NCBI RefSeq assembly: GCF_023051145.1
Contig: NZ_JALKFS010000005.1
Span: 868,001-932,000, forward strand
Length of the DNA stretch: 64,000 nt
Direction of reading: 5' to 3'
Origin: Williamsia sp. DF01-3
GTDB taxonomy: Bacteria > Actinomycetota > Actinomycetes > Mycobacteriales > Mycobacteriaceae
Shown: in pieces, positions 9,167 to 17,482 of the stretch
Position numbering within the stretch: position 1 is the stretch's first letter
Layout of the letters: every line of letters begins with the position of its first letter
Notes under the pieces: model-generated
Told to the model about the DNA's origin: nothing
Databases searched by the model: none
Seen by the model: the letters and a program-made list of their open reading frames with translations, nothing else
Made by a program: the position numbers and the translations under genes

Positions 9167-10563
9167 TGGTATTGACAAGATTCGTCCGGTTCCAGCTGGT
9201 GGTCTTCACCGCGATCACAGTTGTTGCCCTGGTGGTGATGGCCACCATCTACATGCAGGCGCCGGCTGCGGTCGGTCTGGGCAAACAGACGCTGTACGTG
9301 CAGCTTCCGGAGACCGGCGGCATATACGGAACAGCCAATGTGACGTATCGGGGTGTGACGGTGGGCAAGGTGCAAGACGTCACGCTGCGGCCCGACGGGG
9401 TGCTGGTCAAGGCGCAGATCAACAGTGGCGAGCACATACCTGCCGACCTGACGGCGGAGGTTCACAGCCAGTCCGCGATCGGGGAGCAGTACATCGACCT
9501 CGTGCCACGAAGGGCGGGCGTGCCGTTCCTCTCGGACGGATACACCATCCCGGTCGATCAGGTGACCGTTCCGCAACAGATCGGCCCGATGATCGACCAG
9601 GTCGACACCGCGCTGGACACTCTGGAGCCGGGCGCGGTCACCAAGTTGATCGACGAATCACATCTCGCCCTGAACGGCACCGGGCCCGCGCTGGCCCAAT
9701 TGCTGACCGGCAGTTCGGAGTTGGTCACCGATGCGCGCGGGAACCTCGACACCATGTCGCGGCTGGTGGCCAATGCGCAACCACTTCTGCGATCTCAGAT
9801 CGATTCCGAGGAGGCGATCGCGGCGTGGGTGACCACCGCCGCCGACATCACCTCCCAAACGGCGCAGCGAGACGCCGAGTTCGAGCGGATCCTCGCCAAC
9901 GGTCCGCGTGCCGCGGACGAAGCGAATGCCCTCTTTCAGAAGGTACGCCCGACGTTGCCGATCTTGCTGGCGAACATGGTGTCGCTAAGCCAGGTTGCGG
10001 TGACCTACAACGCGTCCCTCGAACAGTTGCTGGTGCTGCTGCCCCAGGGTGTCTCGGGAGAGCAGGCGATCACGGTGACCAACAACCACACCACCGGTCG
10101 GGGCACCTTCGCCTTCAACCTCAACCTGAACCTGCCCGAACCCTGCACGGTGGGATTCCTGCCTGCCGGAGAACGCCGGGATGGAACCGCCGTCGACGCG
10201 CCCCAACGCACCGATGCGCCGCTGTATTGTGCGATTCCGCAGGATGATCCGAATGCGGTCCGCGGTGCCAGGAATCTGCCCTGCATGGACAAACCCGGTA
10301 AACGCGCCCCGACGGTCGAGATCTGCAAGAGCGATCAGGAGTACGTCCCGCAGGGTGAGGGTTCGTGGATCGGTCCGCCGAGGCCCGTCAACTTCACCGA
10401 GGACGACGGCACGCCGGCCGTCGGTGTGCTCGACAGTGGGCAGTCAACCTACAATCCGCGGTCCGGCGAATACGTGGGGCCTGATGGGAAAACCTATGTG
10501 GTCGAGGGGAACTCGACCGCACAGCAGCGTCAGCTCGACACGCTCCTGTTGCCGGTCGGTTAG
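9166..10563 (+). CDS. mceF: Mce-family protein, position F
   Basis: A 465-residue protein with an N-terminal anchor (~8-30) and an MCE domain (~38-115, NVTYRGVTVGKVQDVTLRP). The helical region is followed by a long C-terminal tail (from ~residue 310) with several Cys and a Pro/Gly/Tyr-rich end, as expected for MceF. ATG 9166 overlaps the mceE stop. It is the last gene before the hairpin at 10631-10669, so no mam genes follow mceF here. Confidence 0.9.
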   Translation: MVLTRFVRFQLVVFTAITVVALVVMATIYMQAPAAVGLGKQTLYVQLPETGGIYGTANVTYRGVTVGKVQDVTLRPDGVLVKAQINSGEHIPADLTAEVHSQSAIGEQYIDLVPRRAGVPFLSDGYTIPVDQVTVPQQIGPMIDQVDTALDTLEPGAVTKLIDESHLALNGTGPALAQLLTGSSELVTDARGNLDTMSRLVANAQPLLRSQIDSEEAIAAWVTTAADITSQTAQRDAEFERILANGPRAADEANALFQKVRPTLPILLANMVSLSQVAVTYNASLEQLLVLLPQGVSGEQAITVTNNHTTGRGTFAFNLNLNLPEPCTVGFLPAGERRDGTAVDAPQRTDAPLYCAIPQDDPNAVRGARNLPCMDKPGKRAPTVEICKSDQEYVPQGEGSWIGPPRPVNFTEDDGTPAVGVLDSGQSTYNPRSGEYVGPDGKTYVVEGNSTAQQRQLDTLLLPVG

Positions 10564-10630
10564 GGGCGGCGCCCCACCCGGTAGTGCCGCGCCGGAGGCG
10601 ACGGCAGACAACCGGGCTCGAGACAACAAG

Positions 10631-10669
10631 AAACGAGACGCTCCGCGGCGTGCGCGGAGCGTCTCGTTT
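10631..10669. terminator. Strong bidirectional hairpin between mceF and the aldehyde dehydrogenase gene
   Basis: A perfect 17-bp inverted repeat, AAACGAGACGCTCCGCG paired with CGCGGAGCGTCTCGTTT, encloses a five-base loop. It sits between two converging genes, and its A/T-rich outer arms give a short U-tract on either strand, so it can end both transcripts. Confidence 0.85.
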
Positions 10670-10687
10670 GTGATCAGACGCCGGTGG

Positions 10688-12169
10688 TCACCGGAAGCCG
10701 ACCGACTTCGTCTGAAGGTACTGTTCGAATCCTTCGATGCCGCCCTGTCGCCCGTAACCGCTTTGCTTGTAACCGCCGAACGGAGCGTCGGGGCCGTAGA
10801 ACATCGCACCGTTGACATTGAGTGAGCCGGTCCGGATTCCCCGCGTCACCTTGTCGAGACGCTCGGGCGAGGTGCCGAACAGGTAGCCGGACAATCCGTA
10901 TGCGCTGTCGTTGGCAATGCGGATCGCGTCGTCGTCATCATCGAAACCGATGACTGCCAGAACCGGTCCGAAGATTTCTTCCTGGGCGATGGCCATCGAG
11001 TTGTCCACATCGGCGAAGACCGTGGGTTGGACGAAGTATCCGCGTTCGAGTTCCGGTGGTCGTTGTCCGCCGACAGTCACCCGGGCACCTTCCTGCTTGC
11101 CCTTCTCGATGTAACCGAGGACGCGCTCGTGCTGTTTCTTGTTCGCCTGCGGGCCCGAGAAGGTTCCCGGATTGGTCGGATCGCCATAGGCGATGGAGCC
11201 GAAGACCGCGGTGGCCAGCTCAACTGCCTCGTCATAACGGTTGCGCGGCACCAGCAAGCGACTCGGCAGTGCACAACCCTGACCGGCATGCATGGCGGCC
11301 ACCATCGACATCTGCACCGCAGGTTCGAAATCGGCGTCGTCCAGGACGACGATGGCCGACTTGCCGCCGAGTTCGAGGAACGTCCGCTTGAGAGTCGGAG
11401 CGCCCAGTTCTGCGACCAGCCGGCCCACACCGGTGGAACCGGTGAACGACACCAGGTCGACTCGGGGATCGGTCAACAATTGCTGAGCCACCGAATTGTC
11501 CGACGTCGTCACCACGTTGAGCACGCCATCGGGGATGTCTGTCTTCTCGGCGACCAGTCGCCCGATTCGTGTTGCACTCCAGGGGGTGTCGGGGGCGGGC
11601 TTGAGCACAACGGTATTGCCGGTCGCCAGGGCCGGGGCGATCTTGTTCGCGGCCACCTCGAACGGGAAATTCCACGGCGTGATGGCGGCCACCACGCCGA
11701 CGGCCTCTTTGTGAACGCGACGATTGTTGGTGCCGCCGAACAGTTCGGTGACCGGAAGATCTCTCTCCCAGGGGAATTCGCTGATCAGCTGTGCCGGGTG
11801 AGCAAACGCGTCAGCGAGCGGCCACTCGAGCTGAGCGAGATAGGTGACCGAGACCGGCGTTCCGGCCTCGGCGACGAGTTCTGCTCGCAGCTGCTCCTTC
11901 TCCTCATTCAGCGCGGTGTGGAGCTGTTCGAGGCAATGCTGCCGGAAGCTGTGGTTCGTGGACCAGTCGGTGGTGTCGAACGCCGTTCGCGCTGCGGCGA
12001 TCGCTCGGTCCATGTCGGCAGCAGATGCGTCGGCAGTGGTTCCGATGACCTCTTCCGTGGCGGGGTTGATGTTGTCGTACCGGGCGCCCGAAGCCGCCTC
12101 CGACAGTGAGCCGTTGATCAGCATCCGTGGTTCGCCGTGTTCGACGCCCGCAGTGGTGGAACTTGTCAT
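10688..12169 (-). CDS. Aldehyde dehydrogenase (NAD(P)+-dependent ALDH superfamily)
   Basis: A 493-residue enzyme oxidising an aldehyde to the acid. The family catalytic residues are visible: Asn167 in TPWNFPF, Glu266 in LELGGKS, and Cys299 in GQGCA. The GSTGVGR NAD-binding turn lies near 244-250. The ATG at 12169 is preceded by AAGGAGAG at about 9 bases. It is last in the minus-strand operon P450 - ferredoxin - dehydrogenase - ALDH, which suggests it takes an alcohol/aldehyde product of P450 hydroxylation onward to an acid. The substrate is not known. Confidence 0.9.
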   Translation of the reverse strand: MTSSTTAGVEHGEPRMLINGSLSEAASGARYDNINPATEEVIGTTADASAADMDRAIAAARTAFDTTDWSTNHSFRQHCLEQLHTALNEEKEQLRAELVAEAGTPVSVTYLAQLEWPLADAFAHPAQLISEFPWERDLPVTELFGGTNNRRVHKEAVGVVAAITPWNFPFEVAANKIAPALATGNTVVLKPAPDTPWSATRIGRLVAEKTDIPDGVLNVVTTSDNSVAQQLLTDPRVDLVSFTGSTGVGRLVAELGAPTLKRTFLELGGKSAIVVLDDADFEPAVQMSMVAAMHAGQGCALPSRLLVPRNRYDEAVELATAVFGSIAYGDPTNPGTFSGPQANKKQHERVLGYIEKGKQEGARVTVGGQRPPELERGYFVQPTVFADVDNSMAIAQEEIFGPVLAVIGFDDDDDAIRIANDSAYGLSGYLFGTSPERLDKVTRGIRTGSLNVNGAMFYGPDAPFGGYKQSGYGRQGGIEGFEQYLQTKSVGFR

Positions 12170-12197
12170 GGCCGTGCACTCTCCTTGGTGATGCTCA

Positions 12198-13052
12198 TCA
12201 GTTGTCCTTCGAGAAAACCTTGTCCGCGAGGTGATCGGGCGACTCTGCGATCAGATCGAGTGGCCCGGAGGCGAGAACGGACCAGAGGAGTCCAAGGTCC
12301 GCCTTGCGTTCGGCCGCGGCAGTTGTGCACGCGGCGATGTCCTTGCGCAGGAACGGCGATGCAACCGACTCGAAGGTATCGAGACCACCGACCTGCCGTA
12401 CACGCGAGGATGCGCTGCTTCCGCCACTGCAGACGGCCAATGCGTCCAGGAGAGCTCTGGGCTCGACACCGAGTTGTACACCCAATGATGTTGCAGCAGC
12501 AACGAGTTGTGAGTTCGCGGCGAACAGCACGTTGTTGATGAGCTTGATGTCGAGAGCAGTTCCCAGGGCGCCGGTCGCGATGATCGGATTGGCATATGCG
12601 CTGAGCACTGCCGAAGCCCGGTCGACTGCCGCTGAGGGTCCGCCGATGAGAACGGTGAGCGTGCCCGAGGCGATCTCGTCCGCGGTGCCACTGACGGGGG
12701 CGTCCAGGATGATCGGCGCCGCCGGATCGGCACCGAGTTCTTGAAGGGTTGCGACCGTGCCCGTCGTGTGCGACACGAAGATCGCACCTTGCCGAGCATT
12801 CGCGATGAAACCCTCTTCCCCAGAACCCAATTCTCGGAGCTGGGCATCGGAGAACAGGCACGAGATCAGCACGTCGCTTCGGCGGGCGAGGTCGGCAACC
12901 GACTTCGCGAGTTCGGCTCCCTGGGCGAGGAGCTGGTGCCTGACCTCGTCGCGACGCGCGAAGACGAGGACCCGGTGGCCTGCGCCGAGTAGGCGGGTCA
13001 CCATCGGGCCGCCCAGTTGGCCGGCCCCGATGAAACCGATGGTGTCTGTCAT
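12198..13052 (-). CDS. NAD(P)-dependent beta-hydroxyacid dehydrogenase (3-hydroxyisobutyrate dehydrogenase family)
   Basis: A 284-residue enzyme with an N-terminal Rossmann fold (TIGFIGAGQLGGPMVTRLL, GxGxxG at ~8-13). The middle helix carries the substrate-site motif as DAPVSGTADEI (~117-127), and the catalytic Lys region DIKLINNVLFAANSQLV lies at ~165-180. The ATG at 13052 is chosen because AAAGGA lies just upstream; longer forms would run into the ferredoxin gene. It sits 28 bases before the ALDH gene, so the two may act in sequence. Confidence 0.85.
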   Translation of the reverse strand: MTDTIGFIGAGQLGGPMVTRLLGAGHRVLVFARRDEVRHQLLAQGAELAKSVADLARRSDVLISCLFSDAQLRELGSGEEGFIANARQGAIFVSHTTGTVATLQELGADPAAPIILDAPVSGTADEIASGTLTVLIGGPSAAVDRASAVLSAYANPIIATGALGTALDIKLINNVLFAANSQLVAAATSLGVQLGVEPRALLDALAVCSGGSSASSRVRQVGGLDTFESVASPFLRKDIAACTTAAAERKADLGLLWSVLASGPLDLIAESPDHLADKVFSKDN

Positions 13053-13086
13053 GGTGTCCTTTCGAACGAGCAGCCGCCAGGGCGGC

Positions 13087-13284
13087 CTAGTCGGTGACCG
13101 CCAGTGCACGTTCGGGACAGGCGTTGGCGCCGGCAATAGCGCTCTGTCGCGCTTCAGCGCCGTCCACGTGGTCGGGGGGCGGAAGACAGTAACCGTCGTC
13201 ATCGAGATCGTAGATCTCAGGGGCTGTTGCGCTGCACAGTGCGTGACCGACGCACCGTGCCTGATCGAGTTTGATGCTCGTCAC
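13087..13284 (-). CDS. [3Fe-4S] ferredoxin, probable P450 redox partner
   Basis: A 65-residue ferredoxin. The ligand pattern is Cys11-x2-His14-x2-Cys17 ... Cys56-Pro57, the actinobacterial P450-associated form in which His replaces one Cys and a 3Fe-4S cluster is expected. It starts with GTG at 13284, 34 bases after the P450 gene, so the pair is co-transcribed. No ferredoxin reductase gene lies nearby; one encoded elsewhere must supply electrons. Confidence 0.92.
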   Translation of the reverse strand: MTSIKLDQARCVGHALCSATAPEIYDLDDDGYCLPPPDHVDGAEARQSAIAGANACPERALAVTD

Positions 13285-13317
13285 CGGTAGTTTTCCGTCC
13301 TGTTGTGCGAAGCGTGT

Positions 13318-14544
13318 CTACTGTGGGGCCGTCGCCGCCCGGCGAGCACCAGGCGTGAAGCGGATGGGAAGATGCCGTACCGCGTGTACTTCACCGGCGT
13401 CCTCGAACAGTTCTGCCTCGCCGTCCAGTTCGAAATCGGGCAGGCGCTCCAGAATCTCGGAAATCATCTCCTGAAACATCATTCTGGCCAGGTGAGATCC
13501 GAGGCATCGATGTTGTCCGACACCAAAGGCCAGGTGTCGCTTGTTGTCTCGCCAGAAGTCGATGGTCTCAGGGCTTTCGAAGACGTCTGGGTCGTGATTG
13601 GCTGCAGCCCACATCAGGATGGCCCGGTCACCTGCCTGTAGGTTCTGGCCGTGGAAGTCCGTATCGCGGGAGACGGTGCGAGCCAGGCCCAATGTGGGAC
13701 TCGAGTGCCGTAGAAATTCTTCGGTGGCGGGCTTGAGCATGTCCGGTTCGTCGATGAGTGTCTGGCGGAGTTCGGGTTGTTCGATCATCCGCAGCAGGGC
13801 ATTGCCGGTCAGTCCGCTCGTGGTGTCCATGCCGCCGAGCATCATCAAGAACGTGTACATCGTGATCTGGATGTCGTCGAGCGGTACCCCGTCGACCTGA
13901 CCGGACAAGATGCGGCCGAACAGGTCGTCGCCGAGCGCTCCCTCGCGCCGTTCCTGCATGTGTTTGCCGATCTCACCGAACAGTTCCATACCCGCCGCCG
14001 CGGCGGTGTCTTCGTCTTGGGTGCGGTCGTGCACAACCGTGTGCACCCACTTGACCCATTCGAGATATCGCGTCTCGTCGAAGCCGAGGACGTGCAACAT
14101 CGTCTTGGCTGGCAGTGGCGTTGTCAGTTCGGCGACGATGTCACAGTGGCCCCGCTCGATGAATTCGTCCACCATGTCTTGGGCCATCTGGCGGACTTGG
14201 GGCCGAAGCTCCTCGGCAACCTGCGGTGAGAACTGCTTGAGTGTGATTGCCCTGAGTTGTTTGGTGAGCGGCGGATCGGATTCGATCGGCAAGATCGGGT
14301 ACGGCATGCCGCTGGCGGGGACCCCGACGGACGGATAGCTGTTGAAGAGGTCGTCATCTCGTGCGGCGTCGAAGACGGAGTCGTAGTCCAGAAATGCCCA
14401 GAAGCCACCGTATTGGTCCGAACGCGCCATCGGACAGGCGGCGCGCAACTCTTTGAAGATTGCATACGGGTCCGCGCGGAACTCCGGCGAATGATGGTCC
14501 AGGGTAGCGCCGGTGAACGGGCAGGCGGATTGTTCGATCGTCAT
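13318..14544 (-). CDS. Cytochrome P450 monooxygenase
   Basis: A 408-residue soluble bacterial P450. The I-helix oxygen-activation motif GGMDTTS is at ~237-243, the K-helix ExxR at Glu276-Arg279, and the heme loop FGVGQHRCLGSH carries Cys347 as thiolate ligand. ATG 14544 is chosen because AAAGG lies six bases upstream; an ATG at 14550 adds two residues. It is first in the operon with the ferredoxin and two dehydrogenases and divergent from a TetR gene. Together the set looks like a hydroxylation-to-acid oxidation pathway for a hydrophobic compound; the CYP family and substrate are not assigned. Confidence 0.93.
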   Translation of the reverse strand: MTIEQSACPFTGATLDHHSPEFRADPYAIFKELRAACPMARSDQYGGFWAFLDYDSVFDAARDDDLFNSYPSVGVPASGMPYPILPIESDPPLTKQLRAITLKQFSPQVAEELRPQVRQMAQDMVDEFIERGHCDIVAELTTPLPAKTMLHVLGFDETRYLEWVKWVHTVVHDRTQDEDTAAAAGMELFGEIGKHMQERREGALGDDLFGRILSGQVDGVPLDDIQITMYTFLMMLGGMDTTSGLTGNALLRMIEQPELRQTLIDEPDMLKPATEEFLRHSSPTLGLARTVSRDTDFHGQNLQAGDRAILMWAAANHDPDVFESPETIDFWRDNKRHLAFGVGQHRCLGSHLARMMFQEMISEILERLPDFELDGEAELFEDAGEVHAVRHLPIRFTPGARRAATAPQ

Positions 14545-14720
14545 TGGCATCCTTTGCTCGGTTGGCGGCTCCCGCAGATCGCAAGCGACGGGACCGCGAG
14601 AGCGGGCGGCGGCGATCGGGAACCACATTCAGGGCTGAACTACAATTCTGCAAAGATGTAGTATGTACAACAGACTAGATCACATCGTTGGACACGTCAA
14701 CGGGTCAAAGGTGCAAACAT

Positions 14721-15368
14721 ATGACTGATTCGATCGCCGACGGCGTGTCGTCAAGAGCGCCCGCATGGGGTGCGGATACGCCGGCAGGGGAGGCCGAGGC
14801 ACGAGAACGACTGCTGGACGCGGCGGAGGCATGTTACGCCGCGCGCGGACCCCGCCGTACGTCGATGAGCAACATCGCAAGCATGGCAGGCGTGCACCGC
14901 ACCACCGTTTACACCTACTTCCCGAACAAGGATGCGATGTTGGCGGCATGCTTTGTGCGGGCCACCGCCGGTGTGCTGAAGGCGGCCGACCCCGAGTTCG
15001 ACTCGGAAGGGCCATTTCTCGAGAAGCTCGTGCGGGCGTGGATTGCGGGGATGAACGCGGCTCGCTCGTCATCGATTATTCGGCTCCTCGTCGATGATGA
15101 AGAAGTTGCTGGGACCTACCGAGCGGCTGAAGCATCTGAATTGTGGCGAGAAGCGGTGACATCCCAGCTCGAGGGACGAATGGTCGAGGCAATGCGCGCG
15201 GGCGAAGTCCGCGATGATCTTCCGGTCGAAACGTTGGCCCGCTGGGTGATCCGTTGTGTGTTCAGCTTCATCGCCGAGCCAGGTCACATCGATGACGGCG
15301 GTGACGAAGGATTGATGCGCGCCTTTGTGATTCCGTCTCTGGAACCACGACGCCCGCCGGGGAGATGA
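14721..15368 (+). CDS. TetR-family transcriptional regulator, divergent from the P450 operon
   Basis: A 215-residue regulator. The HTH occupies ~35-75 (TSMSNIASMAGVHRTTVYTYFPNKDAML), followed by a helical ligand domain. ATG 14721 has AAAGG about 10 bases upstream. The 176-base divergent gap to the P450 gene is A/T-rich (for example around 14645-14675) and is the likely shared control region. By position it probably represses the P450 operon and senses a substrate or CoA ester. Confidence 0.88.
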   Translation: MTDSIADGVSSRAPAWGADTPAGEAEARERLLDAAEACYAARGPRRTSMSNIASMAGVHRTTVYTYFPNKDAMLAACFVRATAGVLKAADPEFDSEGPFLEKLVRAWIAGMNAARSSSIIRLLVDDEEVAGTYRAAEASELWREAVTSQLEGRMVEAMRAGEVRDDLPVETLARWVIRCVFSFIAEPGHIDDGGDEGLMRAFVIPSLEPRRPPGR

Positions 15369-15386
15369 CGCCCGACGGGAATGGCC

Positions 15387-15575
15387 CCGCCGCCTTGCCA
15401 ATATCAGATCTGGTACAGCACAGCGGATTTGATTTGAGGTCGATGATTTGTTCTTCGGTGAGGCCGAGATCGGTCAGGACGGTGTCGGTGTGTTCGCGGT
15501 GGGTGGGGGCGCGGTGTACTCGCAGGGGTGTTTTGTTGAATTGGACTGGGCTGGCGGCGAGGCGAATCGTTGTAG
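15387..15575 (-). pseudogene. Remnant: C-terminus of a CaiB/BaiF CoA-transferase
   Basis: On the minus strand about 50 codons read as the typical CaiB/BaiF C-terminal tail: SPVQFNKTPLRVHRAP, EHTDTVLTDLGL, EEQIIDLKSN. Upstream sequence (15580-15790) falls into other frames, and no N-terminal CoA-transferase motif is present. It is a decayed fragment, unrelated in strand context to the TetR gene. Confidence 0.6.
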
Positions 15576-16339
15576 TCGGTGCCGGTGCTACGGGTGTGGC
15601 TGCGGCGATGGCCAGACCGCCGTAGGAGCCGCCGAACGCGGCCGCTGCACGGGGAGATAGTCGCCGTTGCCAGCTGCGTAGGCTTCTGCGATCCCGCCGC
15701 GGAGATCTTCGCGGGGTGAGCACTCCAGTTTGAGTTGCGATCTCGCGGTGGTGGCGAAATCCGACGAGGAACAGCTGATCACGCCGACGAGATACCTTTC
15801 GTCAGCTCAATGCTCTGGCCTTGATGGGTCAATGTCACTGAGGAACCGGGGACGCGTTCACTGGAAACTCTCGACTACAAAGCCGGTCGGAGCAACCGAA
15901 ATCGAGTCGACGTGACGCTCGGAGCCACTGCCTAGACCGGCGGACGCCATCCGTAGGGCAGTTGGGCACCCGCCATGAGGAAAGTATGGTGGGGGGCTTC
16001 TTGGAAGGGCGGTCCGAGGGGGCTGGAAGGCTGGGTGTAGACCGGTTCGACCTTCGCAACTGGCTCCCATGGAGTTACTTACAAACGAAAGCGTAAAGTC
16101 ATCGTGCGGAGCTGACGCCAAATAGTAGATATACGTCAGTCCGGTCGGGGGATAGGTGCCCGTGCTACTAGGCTGTGGCAGTGCTTTCAGTCATTCGGTT
16201 GGGCTAACTGGGTGGGGTCAACTATCTGGGCAGGAATGCGAGGCGTCAGGCGCCGAAACTGAAGCTGCGATCAGGTGATGTGGAGAGGCCGGCACGTCAC
16301 TCGCATCGCGAAGTTGTGAAAGATCCCACAATCACCGTA
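15576..16339. other. Gene-poor stretch containing repeat copy A and decayed sequence
   Basis: Apart from repeat copy A, this stretch holds only short open frames without recognisable domains. A minus-strand segment around 15590-15780 looks like decayed coding sequence, with protein-like composition in more than one frame, but I cannot name it. The sequence from 16105 to 16339 shows no gene. Confidence 0.4.
15882..16104 (+). repeat. Diverged direct repeat, copy A (~223 bp)
   Basis: Shares an extended match, roughly two-thirds identity by eye, with 25349-25573 in the same orientation. The best block begins GCCGGTCGGAGCAA and runs through GAGTCGACGTGAC and GCGCCATCC/GACGCCATCC. The last shared block is GCGTAAAGTCATCG versus GCGGAAGGTCATCG. 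No convincing protein is encoded. It lies ~300 bases before the AveC-like gene. Confidence 0.7.
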
Positions 16340-16365
16340 GATGTAATGAGTTTAACATTTACATC
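16340..16365. promoter_or_regulatory. Inverted repeat GATGTAA-N12-TTACATC upstream of the AveC-like gene
   Basis: Perfect 7-base arms separated by 12 bases in an A/T-rich island of otherwise GC-rich DNA, 35 bases before the chosen start at 16401. The size and spacing suit a TetR- or GntR-type dimer. The cognate regulator is unknown. Confidence 0.45.
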
Positions 16366-16400
16366 ATTTTTCCGACCTATGTTTGTGGGGAGCGGCGTTG

Positions 16401-17192
16401 TTGAGTGAAAGCACCGATCGTCTAGCGGGAGGGCCTCTTCCGCCATCGAACGCCCCGTGGCTGGTGGAGATCGGCGGGTGGATCGCGTTTGTCGGCGTGG
16501 CGGGCTTGTTGCTCTACCGCTGGCGAAAGAACGGTCAACCTGACCTCGCGGCTCTGCTCTTCATCGGCTGCTTCACCATGTGGTGGCAGGAGTTCTACGC
16601 CGACTGGGGCGCCTACCTGTATTACAACCCTGATCTGGCCCAATTGCCTTGGGGCGCGTCACCATACACGACGCCGAACAAGCCGGTCTATGTCCTGGCA
16701 GGTTACGGCTGGTTCTATGCAGGCGGGTTCGCGGCGGTACTCACGCTGTTCCGCTGGTTCCGACGCAGCTACTCGTCCGTGAACTACGTTCTTGCCCTTG
16801 TGATCACGGTGTTCATACCGTTCATGCTGTGGAACTTTGTCACCGCTGACGGCGTGTCTTACGTGACGAACTGGTTTCAGTATCTGGAATCGATCGGACC
16901 GACTATCCACACCGACAAGGGTGGCCTGCAACTCATCTATCAGGGTATTTCGCTGTCGCTGTTCGCCGTTGCTGTTGTCGTCAGCCTCGATCGTCGAGAC
17001 GCAGACGGGCGCCCCTGGTTCGAAAGGGTACTGGGTGTTCGGCCGGTGATCACCGGATGGAAACAGCGCGCTCACCAGATTGTCGCGTGGATCATCGGGA
17101 TGAACATTCTTTACGGGGTGTTCCTGACGCTGCCTCTGGTGATCGCCCGAATCTTGTTCTTCCCCGACAACCCATGGGTACCCAACCCATAG
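16401..17192 (+). CDS. AveC-like (spirocyclase AveC family) polytopic membrane protein
   Basis: A protein of about 263 residues with seven or so hydrophobic segments and aromatic-rich motifs (WWQEFYADWGAYLYYNPDL, GWFYAGGFAAV, NWFQYLESIGP). The pattern matches proteins annotated as the spirocyclase AveC family, named after Streptomyces AveC, which acts in avermectin spiroketal formation. No polyketide genes are near, so that reaction should not be assumed. Starts are all TTG: 16383, 16398 or 16401. GGGGAG at 16387-16392 favours 16398 or 16401. It appears monocistronic behind the dyad at 16340-16365. Confidence 0.65.
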   Translation: MSESTDRLAGGPLPPSNAPWLVEIGGWIAFVGVAGLLLYRWRKNGQPDLAALLFIGCFTMWWQEFYADWGAYLYYNPDLAQLPWGASPYTTPNKPVYVLAGYGWFYAGGFAAVLTLFRWFRRSYSSVNYVLALVITVFIPFMLWNFVTADGVSYVTNWFQYLESIGPTIHTDKGGLQLIYQGISLSLFAVAVVVSLDRRDADGRPWFERVLGVRPVITGWKQRAHQIVAWIIGMNILYGVFLTLPLVIARILFFPDNPWVPNP

Positions 17193-17418
17193 TGATGACG
17201 AGTTGTCGTGAGGTGGACCGATCAGCACGATGTGCCCAGATCACACGTGAATCCGGATGGCCCGGCAACCTGGTTACGAAACCGAGCTCGCAAGAAGGGT
17301 CACCGCGCTGATTGCCCGCGGAGAGGCGGTGGCGACACCAGGGCACTCGAGTTGCGCGCTCCCCTGTGTCCGAGGGAGTCAGGTGCCAACAAGTCCCGTG
17401 ATGATCCGAAACCCAAGA

Positions 17419-17458
17419 GTGGCCATGTGCATCCGCGGTTGCGGATGCACATGGCCAC
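17419..17458. terminator. Perfect 18-bp hairpin between converging genes
   Basis: GTGGCCATGTGCATCCGC pairs perfectly with its reverse complement across a GGTT loop. It lies between the AveC-like gene and the converging binding-protein gene, 24 bases past the stop of the latter, so it is a probable shared terminator. No T-tract follows, as is common in actinobacteria. The rest of 17193-17482 shows no gene. Confidence 0.8.
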
Positions 17459-17482
17459 GGTGCCGACTCGTCGTGCTCGCGG

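Noticed and set aside
14640-14680. Operator palindrome in the P450/TetR divergent gap
   Set aside because: The A/T-rich stretch around ATGTAGTATGTAC is suggestive, but the outer arms align poorly, so no defined site is claimed.
17330-17400. Possible structured RNA or riboswitch (GGCAC...GGTGCC with an inner CTCCC/GGGAG stem)
   Set aside because: It is downstream of both neighbouring genes, not in a leader, and matches no riboswitch consensus I know.
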